NCBI GenBank assembly: GCA_963971225.1
Contig: OZ020267.1
Location: 89,827,648-89,891,647 of the forward strand
Direction: 5' to 3'
Source: Melieria omissa
Lineage: Eukaryota > Arthropoda > Insecta > Diptera > Ulidiidae
Length of the DNA: 64,000 bases
The notes under the pieces were generated by a model, which was given only the letters and a program-made list of their open reading frames with translations, ran no database searches and was not told the origin of the DNA. Below, one piece after another: positions 35,655-45,734 of this stretch. The position numbers and the translations under genes are program-made. Each line of letters begins with the position of its first letter. Within the stretch, counting starts at the first letter, position 1.

Positions 35655-37130
35655 ATGGCGACTGCTTCTGGAAACGTCGACGTGGAAAATAGTGGACTAA
35701 GTTCAACTTTTTATAAGCTCAAAGGCGCGGCGCTTACGAAGCAGCTTGTGGACATCAAAACAATCTTGACTTCAGAAAGGCTGCGCGAATTGGATTCTGC
35801 TGCGCTCGCACTATGGCTCGAGCAAGTCGAGCGTTTGGAGACGTGTTTTGACAGCATCCAAACAAGACTCGAGGAGCTCGACCACGAGGAAATGGCCAGT
35901 GGCGCTCATTCGGCCCTATTCACTATATATTGCGACGTCAAATGCATGATTACGAAGGAACAAAGTGGGCGCCGAGCTCTTGAAAATCGACAATCATCTT
36001 CGGGTAGGCAGTTTTCGTTAGATGAGCCGCCATCTGTAATCGTGGCGCAACCTAAGATGCGCCTTCCACTTCTGCAAATACCTAAATTTGATGGCTCATA
36101 CACGGATTGGCCAGATTTTTTCTCAATGTTTTGCACCGTCGTCGGAAATGATGCTGACCTAACCAACATCGAAAAGTTCCAGCATCTGCGGTCCAGCTTG
36201 AAGGATTCAGTTTTGGACGCAATTCGCTCTCTCGAAATTAGCGATGCAAATTACAAGGCTTTGAAATTACTTGCAAATAGATTTGATAATAAACGTTTGA
36301 ATTTCCAGGCTCATATAAGAGAAATCTTTACGCTGAAGCAAGTCGAGGCTGGTTCGGTTACAAGACTACGAGAATTGAGCGACAAGGTCAACGCTCACTT
36401 GCGTGCAGCTCAAACCATGGCTACGAAGGACCAATTGGCTGACTGCATGCTAATTCACCTCATCGGCAGCAAGCTCGACATCGCATCGCAGACCAAATGG
36501 GAGGAAGAGACCCCTACCAGCTCAATACCAACAGGGGATGCTATGGCAAAATTTTTGGAGAAAAGGTGTCAGCGTTTGGAGAGCGTGGAAATCGCCTTGG
36601 TAAAGCAAACACCAGGCTGCCAGGTGGGAAGAAACTCAAATCAATTCCACAACAACAATCGTAGGGCATTGGTTGCATCCACAACAATTTGTTTATTTTG
36701 TGAGTTGCAAGAGCACACAATATCTCAGTGCCGAAAATTTCTAGACTTGTCGCCCTCAATGCGTTACAAGGAGGTAAAACGCTTGCAATTGGCTCTGAAC
36801 TGTTTGAAGAAGGGCCACTTGGTAAAGGCATGCACATCTGGCAGTTGTCGTCACTGTTCAGCTAAACATCACTCATTATTACATTTGCATCACGGCTCTC
36901 AAACAGCCACTGCCGATTTAACCTCACACATTTCGCAAGCTCAATCGGCTTTATTGTCAGCATTTTTGCAGCCATTGGCTTCCTCGTCTCAAAATTTCGT
37001 ACTTCTCGCTACAGCGAGAAGTACGAAATCGTGCGTGAAGTCGTGCTTGTTAAAAACAGAGCCGGATCTCTCGTGCCTTGTAGAGCCCTGCTCGACTCCG
37101 CCTCTCAACTTCATTTCGTCACGTTTCTAA
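35655..37130 (+). pseudogene. BEL-1 gag with zinc knuckles
   Basis: A 491-codon frame. Residues about 140-310 contain LPLLQIPKFDGSYTDWPDFF and the following helical region characteristic of BEL/Pao Gag (the DUF1759 family). Cysteine motifs CLFCELQEHTISQC and then LNCLKKGHLVKAC with CRHCSAKHH (about residues 345-412) are the nucleocapsid knuckles. BEL elements usually read Gag and Pol as one frame. Here the frame leaves the protease at the hairpin near 37010, so the C-terminal 40 codons are out of frame; the protease DSASQLHF motif is seen in another frame at about 37095-37125. Confidence 0.85.
36995..37028. repeat. Perfect 16-bp inverted repeat with 2-base loop at a frameshift
   Basis: Arms 36995-37010 and 37013-37028 are exact complements (TTTCGTACTTCTCGCT and mirror). 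The second arm looks like a templated inverted copy of the first, inserted in the gag-protease junction, and explains the loss of frame. Confidence 0.85.
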
Positions 37131-37524
37131 AACTACAATACTCATCTCTGGCATAGGCTAATCGGATTTCGTGGCAGATCATATTGTTGATCTTGAAATG
37201 CGTTCGCGCATCTCTGACTACTCTTCGTCGTTGTCTGCGGTTGTTACACCCAGCATTACAGATTGCCAGCCCAATTACTCATTAAATAGTATCGCTTGGA
37301 ATATACCTTCAAACATTTCGTTGGCTGATCCGCAATTCTTCAAATCACAACGTATTGATTTATTGATTGGTGCTGGTCTCTTTTTCGATTTGCTTTGCGT
37401 TGGTCAAATTCGACTGCAAGAACACCTGCCTTTGTTACAAAAAACTCGTTTGGGCTGGATTGTAGCTGGCGGTGACCAATCCACTAGCAATAAGCACTCC
37501 TGCTTAACATCTTTTGTCCTTTAA
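37045..37524 (+). pseudogene. BEL-1 protease region
   Basis: The sequence RALLDSASQLHFVT (near 37085-37130) holds the aspartic protease active site in BEL style (D-S-A). Frame 37171-37524 continues with the rest of the Pao-type peptidase (IDLLIGAGLFFDLL, GWIVAGGD). It ends at the junction with the LINE at 37525. Roughly the first third of the RT that should follow is missing. Confidence 0.75.
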
Positions 37525-37536
37525 CCCACCCAGGTC

Positions 37537-39805
37537 ATGGTGCTGGACAAATTTCGTATAGCCTTCTGCAAGGTGCGCGGGCTCAGGGCGAACTTTTTCG
37601 CAATATACGCATATGTAAATCTCCACAAACCCCATGTAATGACACTAGGTGAGACCCAGGTGTGTGCGGATGCAGATCCACTGGATTTCCACATCCCAGG
37701 TTTCACCTACTGCCATTATTCTCTCCCCACAGGGGTCTTGCCCTTTATGTGTGCAGTAATGTTGCGTACCAGTGCCAGCAAAAATTATACACGACGGATG
37801 CCGAATTTATCTCTATGTGGGTTAAATTCAATATCCAGTCACACATTCTGCACTTCTGCTTTTTGTACAGAAGCCCGAATTCAGGGAGAGATTTTACTTA
37901 TAACAAGTTTGATCTACTCTCTGATTCTATTTCCCATATCCTGGAATCGTATCCGAATAGTGAAATTGTAGTTCCTGGTGATTTCAATATTCATAATTCC
38001 AATTGGCTACGCCATTCCAGCCACACAACTCCTGAAAGCTTGTATGTCGAGCTCTTTGCCGAGTCTCATAATTTGACTCAAATAGTGCATGAACCAACGC
38101 ATATCCCCTGCGTTGCGGGGCAAGCTCTCAATACTCTAGACCTTTTTCTCACTTCACATCATGAAAAATATGATGTTGAAATGCACGCACCTCTTGGAAA
38201 CTCGGACCATTGCACCATTTTGGCGTCTTTTTCATACTCTTCTATCCGCAATGCTTCGCCTTTAGCCCCGAAGCGCTTAATGTGGAAGTATGACAAAGCT
38301 AAATGGAGTGGACTTAACGATTTCTTCACCCACTTCAATTGGAAATTGTGTTTTCTTGATAGAAACATAAATGCCGCAGCCAAAATGGTTGAAGAAATTA
38401 TATTATTAGGAATGCGGTCCTACATCCCTAATAAGCTGGTTTGCATTAAACCCAAGGACAATATCTGGTTTAATGAGACATGCAGAATTGCTGTCAGGTC
38501 CAAAGAGGAAGCTTTCAGAACATGGCAGGCAAATAAAAATGCCGCCACTGAACAACTGCGTAAACAGGCTAGAAATCGATGCAATGCCATCCTAAAGCGC
38601 CAAAAGTTTCTGCACGAACAGCGCCAAAGGAAAAAAGTTCTTCAATGCCAGCGTGGTAGTAAGAACTTCTGGTCATTCGTTAAGAAGGTGAAGAATCAAA
38701 CATCGTCTTCAATTCCAACTCTCCTTAACAATGATCAAATCATCACTCACTCGGTTGATAAAGCTAATTGGTTGGCTAAAATTTTCGCAGAGAATTCCTC
38801 TCTGCCCCCCAGCGATCAACCACTACCCGTAGTCGAGAACGTATCTTGCTCTATGCCAGAAATTCATTTTCGGACACGGGTAGTTAAAAGAGTGCTTGCA
38901 AATCTCGATGTAAATAAGGCTTCAGGGCCGGACGGTATTCCAGCCCTTGTTTTGCAAAAGTGCGCTACCTCACTGGCTTGTCCATTACGCAAACTTTTCA
39001 ACATGTCATACACCACAGGTGTATTTCCGACATGCTGGAAGGTGGCAAATGTTCAACCAGTTCCTAAAAAAGGCAAGACTACTGACCCTGCGAACTACCG
39101 ACCTATAGCAATCTGTTCGGTGCTTTCCAAAGTAATGGAAAGCATTATTAACTTCAACCTTGTGAAATATTTGGAGCACAATAGACTGCTAAGTGACCGC
39201 CAATACGGCTTTCGAAGACAGCGATCGACGGGAGACCTTATGGCGGTCCTCACCGAGAAATGGAACCATAGCATTCTAAACCTTGGTGAAAGCAAGGTTG
39301 TTGCACTGGATATTTCTAAGGCCTTTGACCGGGTGTGGCATAAAGCACTCGTGTCTAAATTGATTGCCTATGGCGTCGGTAGTATCTTCTCTCGTTGGAT
39401 TACGAGTTTCCTCTATGATCGCTCTATTCGTGTTGTAATAGACGGCATAGCCTCGGAAAAACATTCCCTTAGCGCGGGAGTGCCGCAGGGTTCGGTCCTT
39501 TCTCCAACCCTTTTCCTTATCTTCATCAACGACCTATTGTCGTCGACGAAGAATCCCATCTACTCGTTTGCGGATGACAGCACCATTTGTCATTCATACT
39601 CCTTCACAAAGCGCCCCAGCTCTGTGGAGATTGAGAGAGAACGGCGCCGTATGAATGACACACTTAATAGCGACCTACAAACAATCTCCAAGTGGGGTCT
39701 AGCGAACAGGGTCGATTTTAATCCTCGCAAGACCCAATGTTGCCTGTTATCCCACAAGCGAGTCTCCCAACCGCCGTTACATAGAGCAATGTCGACCACC
39801 GGCCA
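37537..39805 (+). pseudogene. LINE ORF2, endonuclease and RT core
   Basis: Frame 37537-37731 carries the endonuclease start (TLGETQ). After a frameshift near 37731 the 720-codon frame 37662-39824 carries VVPGDFNIHNSNW, LGNSDHCTI (endonuclease catalytic sites), then the RT: NVQPVPKKG, DPANYRPIAICSVLSK, ALDISKAFDRVWH (first Asp), SAGVPQGSVLSPTLF and YSFADDSTIC (catalytic Asp pair). The coding is well preserved until an insertion at about 39806. Confidence 0.88.
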
Positions 39806-40355
39806 AGAGCGCTTTAAACTTTAAACGCGTTTTTCTCAGAACCACATTTTCGGACCTTACGGAAGTGATTGAAGGCGCTGGAATGAACCAATCGTCACCA
39901 AATTTTAAAATGTTCCTTAGGGTTTTTTCTAACAAACGAACCACGATCAGCCAAAAATATTGAAAATTGTTTATTTAAAAAAATAATTAGTGAACAAAAA
40001 AATGCGAAAATCGTAATTTTTTTTCAAAACCTCATAACTTTTGTAATTTAGATTTTTTTTCATGATCTTGGTTCATTCAATAGATAATACGGTACACATT
40101 AAGAATGTGTTCGATTTTTGTGTTTCAGATCACGGGTTTTGACGGAATCACTTCCGGTAGCGGTAACGACATGCCGCCACTGACGGACGACCCCTCCCCC
40201 CTTTTTTGATTTATTCAATTTGAAAAATTGTATTCTCTAAATGTGTTCATATCCAGAAAAAAATATCCAAAGAAAATTTTCAGCGTTGTATCTTTAACCG
40301 TTTTCCAAAAAAAATTCCTAAAAAAAGTGCACTTTTTCGGATCCACAAGGTGAGA
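39806..40355. mobile_element. AT-rich non-coding insert in the LINE RT, probable MITE
   Basis: RT similarity stops after HRAMSTTG (39806) and resumes with LKRCKKYFTPSDLR (near 40351). The intervening 550 bases are non-coding, with cgcgtttttctcagaaccac at the left, a style shared with the inserts at 4909-5640 and 56700-57060. The ends are not resolved. Confidence 0.55.
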
Positions 40356-40794
40356 ACCTGCCTTAAAGCGGTGCAAAAAATATTTCACCCCGTCCGATCT
40401 CCGCATTATTTATACCACCTATATCCGACCTAAAATGGAGTTTAACTCGCACCTATGGGCAGGGGCTTCAAAAACCCATTTGGAGCTCCTGAATCAGGTG
40501 CAAAACCGTGCCATTAAACTTATAGGGGACAGTAGGGCATCCAGCTCTATTGACTCCTTGGAGCATCGTCAAAACGTGGCATGTGTGGTGTTATTCTACC
40601 GATACTTTTTCGGTAATTGCTCAGTGGAGATGAGCAGCTTGATGCCATCACTCCGGGTATTCCCACGGGCAACCCGTTTGAACACTGGCGCCCATGCATT
40701 CCACGTCGAAACGATGCTCCAGCGCACTACGCACTACAGGGAAAGTTCGTTTCTGGCCCGTACAGCGCGATTGTGGAATGGTCTCCCTGCAGAT
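40356..40794 (+). pseudogene. LINE ORF2, RT C-terminus
   Basis: Frame from about 40356 through the methionine at 40435 to 40794. It reads YTTYIRPKMEFNSHLWAGAS, LEHRQNVACVVLFYRYF and SSFLARTARLWNGLPADD, the standard end of CR1/Jockey-type ORF2 proteins. Truncated a few tens of residues early by the junction with BEL-1. Confidence 0.85.
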
Positions 40795-42158
40795 GACTAT
40801 TCAACCAAAATTATTTGACACATTGTTGCGCTGTCGCTCATTCAAAATTGCATTAACTGCTGACATTTGTAAAATGTATCGCTTCGTGCGCGTTCTAGAG
40901 CCTGATAACTTTTTACAGTGCATCCTATGGAGGGATAATCCAACCGATCACATTAATATTTACAAGCTCGACACAGTCACCTATGGCACCAGATAGGCTT
41001 CATTTCTGGCCATACGAGCCATGCAACAGCTAGCGTTGGATGAGGAGGTTGCATATCCGCTCGGTGCGCAAATAATTAGAAGGGATTTTTGTTGATGATA
41101 TGATCTCTGGAGGTGATTCTGTTGAGGAAGTGTTGAATATTATGAAGCAAACATCTACTTTATTGGCCAAGGGGAATTTCATGCTGAGGAAATGGTGCTC
41201 AAATGACACCGAAGTTATAAACGCCATACCACAGTCCGAAAGAGAACAATTTTTGAAATTTCATGACGGAAGTCAAGTGACCAAAACACTTGGACTTGTT
41301 TGGGATCCAAACTCTGACAATTTTTTGTTCTCATTCATCCCGTTCACGCCTTGCAAAAGATTCACAAAGCGCACGGTGCTTTCTACTATTGCACGTTTTT
41401 ATGATCCATTAGGATTAATTAGACCTGTTATTACAAGGGCAAAAATATTTCTTCAACTATTGTGGAAAGAAAAACTCAATTGGGATGAGAGCTTGCCACA
41501 AGGGCTGCAAAACGATTGGTTTGGCATCTGCAACGGCTTCCAATTTGTTAACAAACTCAACTTTGAACGATTCGTGCGTATGCCCGACGCAAATTTACAG
41601 GTCCACGCCTTTTGTGATGCTAGTCTCTCAGCATATGGGGCTTGCATTTACATTCGAGCTGAGCACTCTGGCAATGTAAGAACAACATTGCTTTGCTCGA
41701 AGTCACGAGTCACTCCGCTCAAAACACTTACAGTGCCGAAGCTCGAGCTTTGCGCAGCTGCCTTGCTAGCCATGCTGGTTAATGAGATAGCTAACTTGAA
41801 CATTTTCGGTTGCGACTTTTATTGCTGGTCGGATTCTACAATCGTACTTTAATGGTTGCGCGACGAGCCATCTAATTACAACGATTTTGTATCAAATCGA
41901 GTAAACAGTATTCAAACTCTCACTAAAGGTATGCTGTGGAATCATGTACCGACTAATATGAATCCTGCGGACATTTTATCGAGAGGAGCATCACCAAGAG
42001 AGCTGCTTGATTCATCTCTGTGGAAACATGGTCCCACATTCCTTCAGCATAGCTATGACTTATGGCCTATCGCTCCACCAATCGTTCATGACTTGCCTGA
42101 AAGGCGTAAAACTGCTTTATTCTCTACGGCAGGTGCAGTTGACTTGTCAATTACTTGC
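40795..42158 (+). pseudogene. BEL-1 RT (C-terminal half) and RNase H
   Basis: Resumes with TIQPKLFDTLLRCRSFKIAL and ALTADICKMYRFVRV. It continues through DDMISGGDSVEEVLNIM (the catalytic aspartate pair), WDPNSDNFLF, TKRTVLSTIARFYDPLGLI and the RNase H part (HAFCDASLSAYGACIYI, VPKLELCAAALLA, WSDSTIVL). Stops at 40996 and 41852 and a frameshift near 41090 break it. It ends at CTTGC (42154-42158), the BEL-2 target site. The part encoding RT motifs 1-2 is missing. Confidence 0.88.
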
Positions 42159-42431
42159 TGTTTCGTACAGGGACGATCTCCTGTGCGATTAACTTGTGCG
42201 CACAGGGACGATCGTCTCTGGCCGAAGTAGTCAGTCGTGCAGTGAGCGTGAAGCGGACGAGACGTCCACTTTTGGTGCAAGTTTTTAATCGGTTCGAGAT
42301 GTGCGTGTGCATGTAGTACGGAAAATAAATTGGGTTTTTTGAGCTGATGGCTTTTTCCCAACGAGTGCGCGTTTTATTTAAATCGGGTTGCATTCCGTAG
42401 TTTCCACCGCCAATCGAAGATGGTGGGAACA
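42159..42431 (+). repeat. BEL-2 5' LTR (273 bp)
   Basis: Contains an AATAAA signal near 42326. Nearly identical to 56056-56324. Confidence 0.93.
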
Positions 42432-42819
42432 TTGTGGTACGTGTCGAGCCAGATGTTAGCGGCCTATGGAGCGCCCATTTTTTTGTTTTCGATTCCTTTG
42501 TGCGCGAAAGAAACGGGACATTTCCAGCGAGCAGCGTTGTGCGAAGAGCTCTCGCGTGGAATGTGTGCTAGAAGGAGCGAGTCGCCGATTGTTGCGCAAT
42601 TCGTTTCTCTTCCATTCGATCAGCGAACGCAGAAGCGAAAGCATCGCGAGTGAGCAGTTGTGTTGGTGAATTTAAAAAAAAAAAAGAGGAGAAAGAAGAA
42701 GCAGCAGCAATCGGTGAGCTACAGTCCACTAGGAGCGTGGTGCGGGTAATAGGATTTAGAGCAAATGTGTTATTATTGTGGTGAACGGAAAATTGTTTGA
42801 GCTTCAGTTGAGTGCTTGT

Positions 42820-43700
42820 TTGGTGCGTTTTGGTGCGAGTAAGCATATTATTGTGCAAGGAAATTTCGTTTGTGTGCCTTCTTGGCGAACGCGTTTGGTG
42901 CGAGCAGGTTTATTGTTGTTGTTGTGCTCGGAAATTTCGTTTGTGTGCCTTCTTGGCGCACGCGTTTGGTGCGAGCAGGTTTATTGTTGTTGTTGTGCTC
43001 GGAAATTTCGTTTGTGTGCCTTCTTGGCGCACGCATTTGGTGCGAGCAGGTTTATTGTTGTGGTTGTGCTCGGAAATTTCGTTTGTGTGCCTTCTTGGCG
43101 CACCCGTTTGGTGCGAGCAGCTATATTGTTGTTGTTGTGCTCGGAAATTTCATTTGTGTGCCTTCTTGGCGCACGCGTTTGGTGCGAGCAGGTTTATTGT
43201 TGTTGTTGTGCTCGGAAATTTCGTTTGTGTGCCTGCTTGGCGCACGCGTCGGTGCGAGCGAGTTTATTGTTGTTTTACATGCAGGTTTCGTTTGTATGCC
43301 AGTCAGGTGCTTGCGTGGCGCATGTGGTTTGGTGCGAGCGAATTTATTGTTGTTATTGTACAAGGAAATTTCGTTTGTGTGCTTGCATGGTGCATGCGTT
43401 GGTGCGAGCGAGCTTATTGTTGTTGTTGTACAAGAAAGTTTCGTTTGTGTGCTAGTCGGGTGCTTGCTTGGCGCATGCGTTGGTGCGAGCGAGGTTATTG
43501 TTTTTGTTGTACGAGGAAGTTTCGTTTGTGTGCTAGTCGGGTGCTTGCTTGGCGCATGCGTTCGGTGCGAGCGGGCTTATTTTTGCTGTTGTGCAAGAAA
43601 GTTTCGTTTGTGTGCCAGTCGGGTGCTTGCTTTACGCATGCGTTTTGGTGCGAGTGGGCTTATTGGTGTTGTTGTGCATGGAGATTTCGTTTATTGTGTT
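42820..43700 (+). repeat. 71-bp tandem array in the BEL-2 leader
   Basis: About twelve units. The first six recur exactly every 71 bases (GCGTTTGGTGCGAGC at 42891, 42962, 43033, 43104, 43175, with one variant start each side). Later units are longer (about 65-85 bases) and diverged. The unit is G/T-rich and has no stop in any forward frame, and 71 is not a multiple of three, so all three forward frames stay open over more than 600 bases. The resulting Cys/Val/Leu-rich frames are very probably not genes. Confidence 0.92.
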
Positions 43701-43719
43701 TTTTTTTTTCGACGTTGGG

Positions 43720-44066
43720 AGGTGGAAATCTTCAAAAGATACCGACGCCCTCCAGAACGACGGTATGCCGGATTTTTACCGACTAAAACCACCTCCTCCT
43801 TCTATCCCTGCTCCCCGCGGCACCGGCTCTCGGCATTTCTTCACGGGGGGGTGATGGCTTTAATTGCCCGTTCTAATATGCGCTCGGCGCTGCTGCTCCT
43901 CTCTGCGTAGAGCGGTTAGAATTAACGCTGCCATCGTGCTCACTGCCGACCACTTTTCTTGACTTGCGAGCATGAATTTCAAGAGATTTTGCGGAGTTAG
44001 TTGTTCCCCGAACACCCTGTTCACCGTCCTTCTTTCAGCATCAAAGCGGTTGCACGAGAAGAATAG
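43720..44066 (-). pseudogene. R1-like LINE 3' fragment, copy 1
   Basis: The minus strand reads CNRFDAERRTVNRVFGEQLT and then QNLLKFMLASQEKW, the cysteine-rich C-terminus of R1-clade ORF2. The copy is truncated at its 5' side at 44066 and followed by a partial 71-bp unit (44067-44117), then by the gypsy LTR. It is nearly identical to 49540-50250 apart from the SINE. Confidence 0.75.
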
Positions 44067-44121
44067 GTTTATTGTTGTTGTTGTGCTCGGAAATTTCGTT
44101 TGTGTGCCTTCTTGGCGCACG

Positions 44122-44444
44122 AGTTACGTTACCTCCACCAAACCAACCAACTCCGCCAACTAACATACCTGTAGACTACACCAAATAAATACACAATTCC
44201 CGCTTACTCCACAGAAACCTCCACATTGCTCCTCAAATTTCGAATTCCATTCCCACAGTCACACATTTTACTAACCTTGCACTTTTCGTAACTCACCCAA
44301 AAGACAATAGAATGAGAGAAGACAAAAATTAATTTTAAGCAGTCAGTTGTAAATCGGAGTTAAAAGCGAATGGATCGTAATAAAGAATACATCAAAATTG
44401 TGTTGTGTAAATATTATTGAAGTGAGATAAAAATCCACATAAAT
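44122..44444 (+). repeat. Gypsy 5' LTR (323 bp)
   Basis: Starts AGTTACGTTACC and ends CATAAAT. Also contains the codons that form the end of env in the 3' copy. Confidence 0.93.
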
Positions 44445-44455
44445 GGCGCAGTCGG
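44444..44455 (+). other. Gypsy primer-binding site
   Basis: TGGCGCAGTCGG overlaps the last base of the LTR. This is the serine-tRNA type site used by 17.6/297-like elements. Confidence 0.8.
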
Positions 44456-44672
44456 ACAACTACGAATCCAAAGATACGTAGAGAAGAACAAAACGCTGAA
44501 TATAAATATATTTATATATAAATATAAATATAAATAAAAAAAAACACACATCAAAGTGTAAAACGTTAAACAAAATTGACAGAACGCTAAACACAAATAA
44601 TAATATTCATATTTAAACACACACACAAAAAAAAAAAAAAAGGGAATCAACAACCACCAAAACAGAAATTAT

Positions 44673-45734
44673 ATGCCGAAAATAACCAATAAGGAAAAAG
44701 AGAGAAAAGCAACACCATATCCCACGATGGAGAACCAACAGCCAACACAAGTAACACCACCGCAACACCCAACAATACAAACAACCCCACCGCAACCAAG
44801 GACGGACGCAATTCCTAACACGCCGATAGCAGTTTCGGAGTTATTAAAAGAGGCAGGCAGAATTAAGGAATATAGAGGCGAAAAGGATTATGACCTAACC
44901 TCCTTTATACGGGAAGTAGAAATTTTCTTACCGATATTCGAAAACACGCAGATGAAGGAATACGTATTCCAGAGGTGTATAATCAACAAGCTGCAGGGAA
45001 ATGCCCTCCATACAATCAGAACACTAGGACCGAAACCGACATGGATACAAATAAAAGAGGAACTAATAAAAAATTTTGGAGTGAGAGAAACATATCATCA
45101 ACTGTACTTCAAAGCACTAAACGCAAAAAATAGAAATAATGTAAGTCAATATTATGAATACCTAAAAAGTATCTTAGACAAACTAAACACAAAATACGAG
45201 CAAGATAATTATCAACCTACAGAATTTTCCCCAACTACAAACGAATCAATGATCCTAAAAACGTTCCTAAATAACATACCTCCACATTTAGCGTCCATAG
45301 TATATAGTAGGAATATTAATAATATAAGAGAAGCATACCATACACTAGAAGAAACTGGATTAATAAAAAAGAAAAAATACGAAAATAATTATACCATGAA
45401 CCCAAAAAGCCAAATCGAACAATACCAACAAAACACACAGTACCAACAAAACAATGGCCAATACCCACAAAACAGTGGACAGTACCCACAAAACAGTGGA
45501 CAGTATCGACAAAACAATGGTCAGTACCCACAAAACAGTGGACAGTATCGACAAAACATTGGACAGTATCGACAAAACATTGGACAGTATCGACAAAACA
45601 GTGGACAGATCCGACAAAACAGCGGACAATACAGGCAACATGGGGGAAATCACCACGAACCAATGGAAATAGACCATGTAACACAAGAAGAAGTAAATTT
45701 TCAATCGGTAGCCCCCAAGGAAATTTACCGATAG
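44673..45734 (+). CDS. Gypsy gag-like protein
   Basis: A 353-codon open frame starting at MPKITNKEKERKATP. Residues about 60-240 contain the capsid-like helical region (YDLTSFIREVEIFLPIFENT, then IRTLGPKPTWIQIKEELIKN), as in insect errantivirus Gag. There are no zinc knuckles. The C-terminus has a repeated Gln/Asn-rich segment, QYPQNSGQ / QYRQNIGQ, over about 12 units (nt 45420-45640), probably expanded by slippage. Pol follows in the -1 frame. Confidence 0.85.
   Translation: MPKITNKEKERKATPYPTMENQQPTQVTPPQHPTIQTTPPQPRTDAIPNTPIAVSELLKEAGRIKEYRGEKDYDLTSFIREVEIFLPIFENTQMKEYVFQRCIINKLQGNALHTIRTLGPKPTWIQIKEELIKNFGVRETYHQLYFKALNAKNRNNVSQYYEYLKSILDKLNTKYEQDNYQPTEFSPTTNESMILKTFLNNIPPHLASIVYSRNINNIREAYHTLEETGLIKKKKYENNYTMNPKSQIEQYQQNTQYQQNNGQYPQNSGQYPQNSGQYRQNNGQYPQNSGQYRQNIGQYRQNIGQYRQNSGQIRQNSGQYRQHGGNHHEPMEIDHVTQEEVNFQSVAPKEIYR
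45695..45701 (+). promoter_or_regulatory. Candidate -1 ribosomal frameshift heptamer
   Basis: A-AAT-TTT read in gag frame fits the X-XXY-YYZ rule. It lies 33 bases before the gag stop, where the pol frame (-1) is already open. No downstream pseudoknot was verified. Confidence 0.5.

Larger units (their letters stand above)
37525..40794 (+). mobile_element. LINE (CR1/Jockey group) lacking ORF1 and 3' tail, inside BEL-1
   Basis: Begins at the start of the endonuclease (KVRGLRANFFAIYAYVNLH) and ends abruptly at LPADDYS without 3' UTR or tail. At 40795 BEL-1 RT resumes (TIQPKLFDTLL). As BEL-1 also lacks its RT N-terminus, the right junction is probably a later deletion that removed part of both elements. 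An AT-rich insert splits the RT (39806-40355). Confidence 0.8.

Noticed and set aside
42778..43910. Three long overlapping forward frames (225-346 codons)
   Set aside because: Produced by a stop-free 71-bp unit that changes phase each time; no domain, and composition follows the DNA repeat.
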